Shown: positions 16,544-24,589 of the stretch, one piece after another | Numbering within the stretch: the stretch's first letter is position 1 | How the letters are laid out: every line of letters begins with the position of its first letter | From: Gammaproteobacteria bacterium | Lineage (GTDB): Bacteria; Pseudomonadota; Gammaproteobacteria; Burkholderiales; Rhodocyclaceae | Assembly (NCBI GenBank): GCA_018828385.1 | Contig: JAHJVE010000007.1 | Coordinates: 1 to 64,000, forward strand | DNA: 64,000 nucleotides | Reading direction: 5' to 3' | Made by a program: the position numbers and the translations under genes | Notes under the pieces: model-generated | What the model was told of the DNA's origin: nothing | The model's input: the letters and a program-made list of their open reading frames with translations, nothing else | Databases searched by the model: none

Positions 16544-18016
16544 ATGAAGCTCGCCAAAATTACCGCTGCGCTGGTCGTGGCGGGGCTGGCCCTGCCCGCC
16601 CTGGCAGCGTCCGACGCCGCCACCCTGCAAAAACTCATGGAGCGCATGGAAAAGCTCGAAGCGCGTAACGCCGAGCTGGAAAAGCAGGTCAAATCCCTGA
16701 AGAGCGAGAGCGAGGAAATCGCCAAGGGCCTCGACAGCCCGCGCCTTTCCGAAAACGAGCCGGAACTCACGGTGCGCCTGAAGGCTGTGGAAAAGGACGC
16801 GCTGGAAATGAAGAAGTCGGCCAGCCTGGCCGACAAGTTCGACGGCATCAAGGTTGGCGCCGCGCTGACCACCGTCGCCCAGCACGCCACCGGCCTGCCC
16901 ACGGGCACGGCGGATGGCGGCGGCCAGCTCAACTACCGCGCCGACGTCAGCGTCGAACTGCCGCTCGACCCTATCGGCGACATCGAGCAGAAGGTCTTCG
17001 CCCATGTCCGCATCGGCCAGGGCCAGGGCCTGAACGGCGCTTTCGGCAATCTCGGCCTGTTTGCCAGCGCCCCCAACTCGGTGGCTTTCCGGGCCAGCGG
17101 CGCCAATGCCGACGACTCCGTGGCCATCCTCGGCCAGGCCTGGTACCAGGCGGCGATTCCGCTGCCCTTCGGCGGTTTCACGCCCTACTCGCGGGAGAAG
17201 CTGGAGCTGACCTTCGGCAAGATGGACATCTTCGGCTTCTTCGACCAGAACGAGGCGGCCGGCGACGAGTCGGTCCAGTTCCTCAATTCCGTCTTCGTCC
17301 ATAACCCGCTGCTCGACGCCGGCGGCGAAGTCGGCGTCGATGCCAACGGCTTCCAGCCGGGCTTTGTCGCTTCCTACCTGAACTATCGCGACGGGGCCGA
17401 ACCGTGGCGTCTGTCGCTCGGCGTCTTCGGTGCCGGCGACCGCGGGGCCAATTACCAGAAGAGCTTGTCGACGCCGCTGCTCATGGTCCAGGCCGAAAAG
17501 CAGGTGAAGATATCCGGCGGCCTCTCCGGCAACTACCGCGCCTATGCCTGGACGCGCAGCCAGGCGACCGAACTTGACGGCGTCAGCACGGCCAAACACA
17601 CCGGCTTCGGTGTCTCGGTCGATCAGCAGGTCGGCGACGGGATCAAGCTGTTCGGCCGCTACGGCCAACTGGTCGAAGGCGAGTTGCCGTTCGACCAGGC
17701 CTTGTCGGTAGGCGCCGAGATCAGCGGCAACTACTGGGGCCGCGGCGCCGATGCCATCGGAGTCGGCGCCAGCTGGCTCAAGGCGAGCAGCGCCTATCGC
17801 GCCGCCGGCGGCGAAGGCGACATCGATGGCGACGGCACCGCCGACTTCACCTTCACGCCGTCCGGCGCCGAGAAGGTCGCGGAAATCTACTACCGCTTCC
17901 GCGTCTCGCCGCAATTCGAAATCACCCCTGACTTCCAGTGGATCGGCAACCCCGGCACCAACCGGAACGCCGACTCGGTCAAGGTCTTCGCCGTGCGCGC
18001 CAACATCGCCTACTAA
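16544..18016 (+). CDS. OprB/carbohydrate-selective-porin-like outer-membrane protein within the ftr operon
   Basis: This 490-aa protein has a signal peptide (cleavage near LA-ASDAA), an N-terminal periplasmic coiled coil (about 25-68: LQKLMERMEKLEARNAELEKQ type heptads), and a beta-barrel resembling OprB/carbohydrate porins (LNYRADVSVELPL, EKLELTFGKMDIFGFFD, IYYRFRVSPQFEITPDFQWIGNPG), ending in Tyr. It starts two bases after the ftrA stop and ends 10 bp before ftrB, so it is an operon member. A role as an outer-membrane channel for iron or an iron ligand is inference from context. Confidence 0.8.
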   Translation: MKLAKITAALVVAGLALPALAASDAATLQKLMERMEKLEARNAELEKQVKSLKSESEEIAKGLDSPRLSENEPELTVRLKAVEKDALEMKKSASLADKFDGIKVGAALTTVAQHATGLPTGTADGGGQLNYRADVSVELPLDPIGDIEQKVFAHVRIGQGQGLNGAFGNLGLFASAPNSVAFRASGANADDSVAILGQAWYQAAIPLPFGGFTPYSREKLELTFGKMDIFGFFDQNEAAGDESVQFLNSVFVHNPLLDAGGEVGVDANGFQPGFVASYLNYRDGAEPWRLSLGVFGAGDRGANYQKSLSTPLLMVQAEKQVKISGGLSGNYRAYAWTRSQATELDGVSTAKHTGFGVSVDQQVGDGIKLFGRYGQLVEGELPFDQALSVGAEISGNYWGRGADAIGVGASWLKASSAYRAAGGEGDIDGDGTADFTFTPSGAEKVAEIYYRFRVSPQFEITPDFQWIGNPGTNRNADSVKVFAVRANIAY

Positions 18017-18025
18017 GGAAAGCTC

Positions 18026-18358
18026 ATGAAAACCGCCCGCCTGCTTTTCATTTTTAGCCTTTTTTTCCAGTTGACCGTAGCAACGGCCGCCGACATGCCG
18101 ACCTACAAGCTGCTCATGAAGGATGGCCGCATTCATCCCGAAACGCTGGAAGTGCCGGCCATGACGCGCTTTCGGCTGGAGGTGAAGAATGAAGGGCCGG
18201 GCGCGGCGGAATTCGAGAGCCTGGAACTCAAGAAGGAACTGGTCCTTGCCCCCGGCGTGACGCGGAATCTGGTGTTTTTTCCGATGAAGCCGGGGACTTA
18301 CAAGTTTTTTGACGATTTCCACCCGGAAACCGGGCAGGGAAAGATCGTCGCCAAGTAA
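18026..18358 (+). CDS. ftrB: Periplasmic cupredoxin-domain protein, FtrB type
   Basis: This 110-aa protein has a signal peptide (1-22) and a cupredoxin_1-like beta-sandwich (MKDGRIHPETLEVPA, VKNEGPGAAEFES, PMKPGTYKFFDDFHPETGQGKI). In FtrABCD systems this protein is thought to oxidise or hand over Fe(2+) to the permease. A classical type-1 copper Cys is absent; His and Met/Glu could still bind metal. The hydrophobic core of the signal peptide (FSLFFQLTVATA) is encoded by a reverse copy of the dispersed element, an unusual case of a repeat supplying an export signal. Confidence 0.85.
   Translation: MKTARLLFIFSLFFQLTVATAADMPTYKLLMKDGRIHPETLEVPAMTRFRLEVKNEGPGAAEFESLELKKELVLAPGVTRNLVFFPMKPGTYKFFDDFHPETGQGKIVAK
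18047..18082 (-). repeat. Dispersed bipartite element, copy 6 (reverse, in ftrB signal peptide)
   Basis: On the minus strand: TGCTACGGTCAACTGG, AAAAAAA, GGC, TAAAAATGAA. One core base differs (CTGG for CCGG). It encodes the hydrophobic core of the FtrB signal peptide. Confidence 0.85.
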
Positions 18359-18363
18359 TAACC

Positions 18364-18393
18364 GCCAGCCAGCCAAATCAATAAATAGCCAGC
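18364..18393 (+). repeat. CCAGCCAGCC direct repeat before ftrC
   Basis: GCCAGCCAGCC (18364-18374) and AGCCAGCAA (from 18387) lie 17-46 bp upstream of the ftrC ATG, inside the ftr operon. A copy inside an operon points to an RNA-level role and not to a promoter element. Confidence 0.65.
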
Positions 18394-18409
18394 AAGCACG
18401 GAGCACAGC

Positions 18410-19213
18410 ATGGGTAACGCATTTTTTGTCGTCTGGCGCGAAAGCCTCGAAGCTTTCCTCATCGCCGGCATTCTCTACGCCTGGTTGCAGGCCAACGACG
18501 CCACCGGCAAGGGCAAGCGCGCCCTGTTCATCGGCCTCGGCGCCGGCGTCGGCCTCGCCCTGCTGCTCGGCTGGGCGCTGCTCACGGTGCAAGACGAGCT
18601 GACCGGCGAGGCGCTGGAAATCTTCCAGACCGCCACGCTCTTCGTCGCCGCCGGCCTGATCACCCAGATGGTGCTGTGGATGCGCAAACATGGCCGGCAG
18701 ATGAAGGCCCGGCTGCATGCCGACCTGGCCGCCGCCCGCGAGCGCTCGGGCTATTTCGGTGTCGCCGTCGTCGCTGCCCTGGCCGTTGCCCGCGAAGGGG
18801 CGGAGACGGTGATTTTCCTTTACGGCATGGCGCAGGAAGGCGACCTCAGCGCCCTGTTGCTGGGTTCCCTGGCCGGTTTTGCCGGCGCTGGCGCCACCGC
18901 CTGGCTGGCCGCCAAGAGCCTGGCCAGACTCAACATCGGCCTGCTTCTGCGCCTGTCATCGATCCTGCTGCTCATCCTCGCCTCGGCCCTGCTCATCGCC
19001 GCCATCGACCGCCTGATCGGCGCCGGCTATCTGCCGCCGCTACTCGACCCGGTGTGGGATACCTCGATGCTGATCGACGACACGACCAAAGCCGGCAAGC
19101 TCATCGCCGACTTTTCCGGCTACCGCGCCCGCCCGGCCCTGAGCAGCCTGCTTGTCTGGGCCGCCTACTGGGGCGTCGTGCTGGTTGCCTGGCGGAGGAC
19201 CGGCCGTGGCTGA
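18410..19213 (+). CDS. ftrC: High-affinity iron permease, FTR1/FtrC family
   Basis: This 267-aa seven-helix inner-membrane iron permease of the OFeT family shows both REXXE iron-translocation motifs: RESLE (10-14) in TM1 and REGAE in VAREGAETVIFLYG (TM4). It moves iron delivered by FtrA/FtrB across the inner membrane. Its stop overlaps the GTG start of ftrD by 8 bp, indicating coupled translation. Confidence 0.93.
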   Translation: MGNAFFVVWRESLEAFLIAGILYAWLQANDATGKGKRALFIGLGAGVGLALLLGWALLTVQDELTGEALEIFQTATLFVAAGLITQMVLWMRKHGRQMKARLHADLAAARERSGYFGVAVVAALAVAREGAETVIFLYGMAQEGDLSALLLGSLAGFAGAGATAWLAAKSLARLNIGLLLRLSSILLLILASALLIAAIDRLIGAGYLPPLLDPVWDTSMLIDDTTKAGKLIADFSGYRARPALSSLLVWAAYWGVVLVAWRRTGRG

Positions 19214-20597
19214 ACACGTCATCCAGTTCCACGCCAGCCGCCCGCAAAGCCGGGTAGCAAAAATCGGCCTTTTCCTCAGGAGAAACCGCCGGGCCATCAT
19301 TGCCGTGCAATGGCTCATCGTCATCCTCTACGCCGCGATGGTCATCATCCCGGCGTTTTTGCCCTTGCCGGCCGAAGACCAGCACATCTGGGACAACCTC
19401 CGCCTCTTCGCCCAATTCTGCTTCTGGGGCCTGTGGTGGCCCGGCGTCATGATCGCCACGGTAACCATGGGCCGCGTCTGGTGCGGCCTGTTCTGCCCGG
19501 AAGGCGCCATTTCCGAATGGGTCAGCCAGTACGGCCGGGGCAAGGCGCTGCCGCGCTGGCTCAAATGGACCGGGTGGCCCTTCGTCGCCTTCGTCATGAC
19601 CACGGTTTACGGCCAGCTGGTCAGCGTTTACGAATACCCGCAAGCGGCCTTGCTGGTCCTCGGCGGCTCGACCGTCGCGGCCATCGGCATCGGCCTGCTC
19701 TACGGCCGCGAAAAGCGCATCTGGTGCCGCTACCTGTGCCCGGCCTCCGGCGTCTTCGCTGTGCTGGCCAAGATCGCCCCGCTCCACTACAAGGTCGACC
19801 GCGACGCCTGGGACAAGTATCAGGGCGATTTCGAGCCGGTCAACTGCGCCCCGCTGCTCGACGTCCGGCGCATGACCAGCGCCTCCGAATGCCACAGCTG
19901 CGGCCGCTGCGCCGGCCAGCGCGATGCCGTCACCTATTCCGCCCGCTCGCCGTTCAGCGAAATCCTCGACTTCAACAACCCGGCCAAAACGCCGGAAGCC
20001 CTGACCCTCGTCTACGGCGTCCTCGGCGTCGCCACCGCCGCCTTCCAATGGACGCTCAGCCCCTGGCTACTCGCCATCAAACTGGCCGTCGCCGAATGGC
20101 TGGTCGACCACGACCACTTCGCCCTGCTCGACAACGACGTGCCGTGGTGGCTGCTCACCCACTACCCGGAAGCCAGCGACCTGTTCACCTGGCTCGACGG
20201 CGCGCTCATCCTCGCCTACCTGCTCGGCGGCGGTTTCCTGCTCGGCAGCCTGCTCCTCATCGGCCCGGCCCTCGCCGCCCGCGTCCTCAAAACCGAACAC
20301 CTGAGCTGGCAACGCTTCACCCTGGCGCTAACGCCGCTCGCCGCCGCCAGCGTCATCCTCGGCCTGTCGATGCTCACCGTCACCCATTTGAAGGCCGAAC
20401 ACCTGTGGCTAGGCTGGCTGCCCTATTTCCGCATCGGCCTGCTCACCGCCGGCTGCCTCGCCAGCCTGTGGCTGGCTTTGCAGCTAATCCTGCGGTCAAC
20501 CGGAAATAACAGCCAAAAATGGACTGCCGGGCTGGCGATGCTGTGGCCGGTCGGCCTCATGGCGACGGTTTGGACGCTCGTATTCTTTGTCTGGTAA
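19206..20597 (+). CDS. ftrD: Membrane polyferredoxin FtrD (4Fe-4S, NapH/RdxA-like)
   Basis: This inner-membrane iron-sulfur protein of about 463 aa has Cys motifs WCGLFCPEG and WCRYLCPASG typical of NapH/CcoG/RdxA polyferredoxins, then CHSCGRCAGQ, with 8-10 hydrophobic segments. In FtrABCD it is proposed to accept or supply electrons for iron oxidation or reduction during transport. The GTG at 19206 (MAEHVIQFHASRP) is chosen because GGAGGACCGG precedes it; the longer frame from 19152 runs over ftrC. Near the C-terminus, residues LRSTGNNSQKW are encoded by a forward copy of the dispersed element. Confidence 0.88.
   Translation: MAEHVIQFHASRPQSRVAKIGLFLRRNRRAIIAVQWLIVILYAAMVIIPAFLPLPAEDQHIWDNLRLFAQFCFWGLWWPGVMIATVTMGRVWCGLFCPEGAISEWVSQYGRGKALPRWLKWTGWPFVAFVMTTVYGQLVSVYEYPQAALLVLGGSTVAAIGIGLLYGREKRIWCRYLCPASGVFAVLAKIAPLHYKVDRDAWDKYQGDFEPVNCAPLLDVRRMTSASECHSCGRCAGQRDAVTYSARSPFSEILDFNNPAKTPEALTLVYGVLGVATAAFQWTLSPWLLAIKLAVAEWLVDHDHFALLDNDVPWWLLTHYPEASDLFTWLDGALILAYLLGGGFLLGSLLLIGPALAARVLKTEHLSWQRFTLALTPLAAASVILGLSMLTVTHLKAEHLWLGWLPYFRIGLLTAGCLASLWLALQLILRSTGNNSQKWTAGLAMLWPVGLMATVWTLVFFVW
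20490..20523 (+). repeat. Dispersed bipartite element, copy 7 (forward, inside ftrD)
   Basis: CTGCGGTCAACCGG, AAATAA, CAGCC, AAAAATGGA. It lies between two C-terminal membrane helices of FtrD, in a loop. Confidence 0.85.
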
Positions 20598-20680
20598 TTC
20601 ACGGTCGAGCCAAATTAGCAAAACTTGCCCCTACTTTTGAATGGCATAATCGGCCGAATACAAAAGCATAGGGGACGGTC

Positions 20681-22489
20681 TTGGCTGCGCTGATACCGGC
20701 AATCGGCACCTGCGTGTCGAACATGACAGGCGGCGAGCGGCGCTTGGCAAACCGCCTCGAACAAAAGCTCGAAGACGACTGGCTGCTCTGGTACGACGTA
20801 CCGCTCGGCCCGCGCAATGTGCATCCTGACTTCGTCGTCTTCAACCCGCGCCGCGGCTTGCTGGTGCTGGAAGTCAAAGACTGGAAGCTCGACACCATCC
20901 AGGACATCGACCGCACGAGCGCCAGCATCCTCACCAGCACCGGCCTCAAGCGCGTCGCCAACCCACTCGAACAGGCCCGGCAATACGCCCACGAAGTCAG
21001 CAACCTGCTGCAACGCGACCCGCAACTCACCATCAACAGCGGGCGCATGCAGGGCACGCTGCTCTTCCCGTGGAGCTACGGCGTCGTGCTCGCCAACATC
21101 AGCCGCAAGCAGTTCGACAGCACCAACCTCGGCGAAGTCATCGAAAGCCACCGCGTCATCTGCCAGGACGAAATGACCGAAAGCGTCGATGCCGAAGCCT
21201 TTCAGGAACGGCTGTGGGGCATGCTGCCGTTTTCCCGCAGCGTACCGCTCGCCCTGCCCCAGATCGACCGCATCCGCTGGCACCTCTTCCCCGAAATCCG
21301 CATCGTCGCGCCAACGCAAAACGGCCTGTTCGACGATCAGGAACCGGAAATCCCCGACATCGTCCGCGTCATGGACCTCCAGCAGGAACAACTCGCCCGC
21401 AGCCTCGGCGAAGGCCACCGCGTCATCCACGGCGTCGCCGGCAGCGGCAAGACGCTGATCCTCGGCTACCGCGCCGAACACCTCGCCAAAATCTGCGCCC
21501 GCCCCATTCTCATCCTCTGCTACAACCGCACCCTGGCCAAGCGCCTGAGCCGCACCATGGCCGCCAAGGGGCTGGCCGACAAGGTGCACGTTCACACCTT
21601 CCACCAATGGTGCCGCGCCCAACTCGTCGCTTATAACGCCGGCCTGCCCGAAAACGGCAAGGACAGCGAAGCCTACGCCGGCGAACTCGTCGACCGCATC
21701 ATCCGCGCCGTCGACGCCAACATCATTCCGGCCGGCCAATACGACGCCGTACTCATCGACGAAGGCCACGACTTCCAGCCCGAATGGCTCAAGCTCGTCG
21801 CCCAGATGGTCAATCCGAACACCAATTCGCTGCTCGTTCTCTACGACGATGCCCAATCCATCTACGGCAATGGACGGCACAACAAATTCAGCTTCAAAAG
21901 CCTCGGCATCCAGGCTCAGGGCCGCACCACCATCCTCAAGATCAACTACCGCAACACGCAGGAAGTGCTTGAACTAGCCAGCGGCATCGCCCGCGAACTC
22001 CTCAAACCCAGCGCCTCGGACGAAGACGGCGTCCCGCTAGTCGCCCCCATCAGCGCCGGCCGCCACGGCCCGAAGCCCCTGCTCATCAAGCTGCCCAGCA
22101 TTCAGGAAGAAGCCAACTACATCACCAAGCACCTCAAGGAAGCCCACAAAACCGGCACCCCGTGGAGCGACATGGCCGTCATCTACCGCGACTACGGCAT
22201 CGGCAAACCGGTACTCGCAACGCTAAGAAAAGCCGGCATCCCGGTCACGTATCAGGACGACATCACCTTCGCGGAAAAGGAAGACACCGTGAAGTTTCTG
22301 ACCATGCATAGCTGCAAGGGGCTGGAGTTTCCGCTGGTGGCGATCCCGGGGGCTGGTCGAGCGGTGGATGAAGGACGGAAGGATGAGGAAGCACGGTTGT
22401 TGTATGTGGCGATGACAAGGGCGACTAGGGAGTTGCTGGTGATAGGCGCAACCAAAATATATATCCCTCTTCCTTTGGCTCGCGCCTGA
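20681..22489 (+). CDS. NERD nuclease-domain / UvrD-type superfamily 1 helicase
   Basis: This 602-aa protein has an N-terminal NERD domain (about 15-130) with a PD-(D/E)xK-like site (HPDF Asp50, EVK Glu64/Lys66) fused to an SF1 UvrD/PcrA-like helicase: Walker A GVAGSGKT (251-258), Walker B VLIDEGHD (about 357-364), a later YDDAQSIY motif, MHSCKGLEF and LLYVAMTRA. Such fusions are DNA-processing enzymes, some in phage-defence loci. The start is TTG at 20681 after GGGGACGG. The last 200 bp switch to AT-richer codons with AGG and ATA, unlike the rest, and the RT gene follows after 17 bp. Partnership with the RT is inference. Confidence 0.85.
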   Translation: MAALIPAIGTCVSNMTGGERRLANRLEQKLEDDWLLWYDVPLGPRNVHPDFVVFNPRRGLLVLEVKDWKLDTIQDIDRTSASILTSTGLKRVANPLEQARQYAHEVSNLLQRDPQLTINSGRMQGTLLFPWSYGVVLANISRKQFDSTNLGEVIESHRVICQDEMTESVDAEAFQERLWGMLPFSRSVPLALPQIDRIRWHLFPEIRIVAPTQNGLFDDQEPEIPDIVRVMDLQQEQLARSLGEGHRVIHGVAGSGKTLILGYRAEHLAKICARPILILCYNRTLAKRLSRTMAAKGLADKVHVHTFHQWCRAQLVAYNAGLPENGKDSEAYAGELVDRIIRAVDANIIPAGQYDAVLIDEGHDFQPEWLKLVAQMVNPNTNSLLVLYDDAQSIYGNGRHNKFSFKSLGIQAQGRTTILKINYRNTQEVLELASGIARELLKPSASDEDGVPLVAPISAGRHGPKPLLIKLPSIQEEANYITKHLKEAHKTGTPWSDMAVIYRDYGIGKPVLATLRKAGIPVTYQDDITFAEKEDTVKFLTMHSCKGLEFPLVAIPGAGRAVDEGRKDEEARLLYVAMTRATRELLVIGATKIYIPLPLARA

Positions 22490-22506
22490 TTTTATGGAGA
22501 AAGAAA

Positions 22507-24231
22507 ATGGCCCCAAGAAATACTAATAGGCGCTTGATATGGATTTTGAAAGAAGGCTTTTTTCCCGCTCAAGTTCCTCCATGCTTTAATAGCGAGAAAT
22601 ATGCGGATTTAGCTTTAAGGCCCATTCCAGCATGGGTTATGGATACAAAGCACAAAGATTATGCATACGAAAAATACTCAGCTCCTCGAGTCGGGCACAA
22701 CAGGCGGCCACTGGCAATTACAAATCCAATTCCGCAGCTAAAGCTTTCAAAAATTATTTGCGAAAACTGGTCATCAATTAACGGGCATTTTTCAAAATCA
22801 AAAATATCTGTAAGCAGGCCCACATTTTCTTCAAATCCGGGTCGCTCTATTCTGATAACACCAACACACAAACTACCTGATAAAAAGCTTTTGCTTTCGC
22901 GTGGCGCAAGGTACGTTTTAATATCTGATATATCGCACTTTTTCCCAACGATATACACCCACTCTATTCCATGGGCAATACATGGAAAATCCATCGCGAA
23001 ACGCAACAGAGGACCATCGTTGTTTGGAAACCAATTAGATGCCGCGATTTCAGAGTGCCAGCGCAATCAAACTGCGGGGATTCCTATTGGACCTGACACG
23101 TCACACATAATATCGGAGATTGTTGGAACCTCCGTTGATCTTTCACTGAAGGATAAATTAGGAAAGTGGCCCACCGGCCTAAGATATGTTGATGACTTTT
23201 ATTTATTCTTCGAGGATTATTCTGAAGCGGTTCTCGCATTAAACAAACTAAACAACGCCCTTTCAGAGTATGAACTAAAAATGAATGGGCCAAAAACAAA
23301 AATTATTCCCTGCGAAAAATTAATGGAAGATGCGTGGACACACTCATTTTCAGACTACGAATTATCTCCTGAAAAAGTTAAACAGCGCAGGCAATTAACT
23401 CAATATTTCGATATGGCATTTTCAATGGCGGAAAAAGAGCCAGAACAGAATGTTATGCAATTTGCAATCCGAAAAATGCAGAGTGAAATTATAAAAAAAG
23501 ACAATTGGGCTGTCTTTGAGGCTTTTCTACTTAGATCTGCGCTGGCCTATCCGAATACAATTCAAGATGTGGTGATAATAGCTGACACATATTTTAGATA
23601 TGGATACCCTTTGCAGATATCACCGCATGGCTGGAGAGGAGTTATAAACAACATCATCTGTGAGCATGCATCTGCGAAGCATGAAAGTGAGGTTGCTTGG
23701 ACACTTTGGTTAGCGGCTAGGCTTAGGGTTCAAATTACAGGAGATGCGGTAAGAGCAATAGAACAGAGCAACCTAGGTTCAGTTCCAACGTTAATTGCGC
23801 TTTATCTGGAGTCAGTTGGGAAACTAAAGAAAAAAATTGATCGTCACCTATTACCAGAGCACTCCAGTTTTAACTGTGAGAATTGGCTTTTGTGCTATGA
23901 AGGTTCAGAGCAAGGATGGATTAATCACTTAAATCCCAATACCAAAACTCACTCAGGGTATTCATGGCTAGCTTCTGAGAACGTGAGGTTTTTTGATATA
24001 AACAGACTGCCTGATCCGATTTTCGTCTGGAAAGAAAACACAACCCTTTCCGACGATGATAAAAATCGGATGCTGGATTCAGATGATGATTTATTTGATT
24101 ACTTTGAATTTCCGGAGGTTTCCGATTCATACCTAAACGCAAGAGCCTATTCAAATAGGCATGCTGATTTAGAAGAAGAGGATGAGGAGACTGATGATTT
24201 TTTTGATTTAGGTGACGACATTCCCTATTAG
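22507..24231 (+). CDS. Reverse transcriptase of the Abi/DRT (unknown-group) type, probable anti-phage protein
   Basis: This 574-aa protein has a reverse-transcriptase domain: RT1-2-like RRPLAITNPIPQLKLSK (66-82), motif A DISHFFPTIY (Asp141), motif B-like GIPIGPDTSHIISEI (191-205), motif C YVDD (227-230) and motif D KMNGPKTKI (258-266). THSIPWAIHGK after motif A is, as I recall, shared by stand-alone defence RTs (Drt3b, AbiK and related groups). The C-terminal half (about 290-520) looks all-helical, followed by a strongly acidic tail (EEEDEETDDFFD). No maturase, integrase or retron features are seen. Its base composition is much more AT-rich than the flanks, so it was probably acquired. It is cotranscribed with the helicase and ends at a strong terminator. 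Confidence 0.82.
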   Translation: MAPRNTNRRLIWILKEGFFPAQVPPCFNSEKYADLALRPIPAWVMDTKHKDYAYEKYSAPRVGHNRRPLAITNPIPQLKLSKIICENWSSINGHFSKSKISVSRPTFSSNPGRSILITPTHKLPDKKLLLSRGARYVLISDISHFFPTIYTHSIPWAIHGKSIAKRNRGPSLFGNQLDAAISECQRNQTAGIPIGPDTSHIISEIVGTSVDLSLKDKLGKWPTGLRYVDDFYLFFEDYSEAVLALNKLNNALSEYELKMNGPKTKIIPCEKLMEDAWTHSFSDYELSPEKVKQRRQLTQYFDMAFSMAEKEPEQNVMQFAIRKMQSEIIKKDNWAVFEAFLLRSALAYPNTIQDVVIIADTYFRYGYPLQISPHGWRGVINNIICEHASAKHESEVAWTLWLAARLRVQITGDAVRAIEQSNLGSVPTLIALYLESVGKLKKKIDRHLLPEHSSFNCENWLLCYEGSEQGWINHLNPNTKTHSGYSWLASENVRFFDINRLPDPIFVWKENTTLSDDDKNRMLDSDDDLFDYFEFPEVSDSYLNARAYSNRHADLEEEDEETDDFFDLGDDIPY

Positions 24232-24235
24232 TACC

Positions 24236-24259
24236 AGCCGGGCATGCCCCGGCTTTTTT
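24236..24259 (+). terminator. Rho-independent terminator after the reverse transcriptase
   Basis: AGCCGGG (24236-24242) pairs with CCCGGCT (24248-24254) and is followed by TTTTTT. It lies five bases after the RT stop codon and closes the helicase-RT unit. Confidence 0.88.
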
Positions 24260-24589
24260 GCGCATAAAAACAGGCTCTGCTTTTATTTTGCCCGCCGAGC
24301 GTTTGGGCCAGTCGACTTCGGAGTACCGCTCTTGCCGGTCGCTCGGCAAAAAACGCCAGCATTGCCGCGAACGAGCCGCCGGCGTTCAGGTCTACGACGG
24401 GTCGGGGTCATTGTGCCCGGTGCGTCGGGTTGGCTCGTGGTTCCTTGTGCGGCAGGCGGTCCCGGTCGGGTGGTCCAGTTTTGCGCCGCTATGAACCAAG
24501 GGACTGCGGCAGACGGGTGTGGTTGTTGCTAATAGTTGGGCGTGAAGCAGGACGAGGGTTCTTGGCCCTCGACAACGGTTGGAGGCGAT
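24260..24589. other. Intergenic region after the RT; no gene seen
   Basis: About 330 bp without a convincing coding frame. Its codon-like pattern and base composition change from the AT-rich RT side to GC-rich towards 24590. A short perfect hairpin CGAGGGTTCTTGGCCCTCG (24552-24570) lies in the leader of the following gene. No known riboswitch or tRNA was recognised. It may be the right junction of the RT island. Confidence 0.4.

Noticed and set aside
16508-18718. 736-aa minus-strand frame across the porin and ftrB genes
   Set aside because: The plus strand carries four coherent genes with ribosome sites and signal peptides; the minus frame has low-complexity composition typical of shadows.
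19830-19850. Dispersed element from CCGGTCAACTGCGCC in ftrD
   Set aside because: The A/T tracts and the TACGG start are missing; it is a chance match within coding sequence.
22507-24231. Retron or group II intron
   Set aside because: The RT has no maturase or endonuclease domain, there is no intron-like RNA around it, and the 17-bp gap upstream leaves no room for an msr/msd region.
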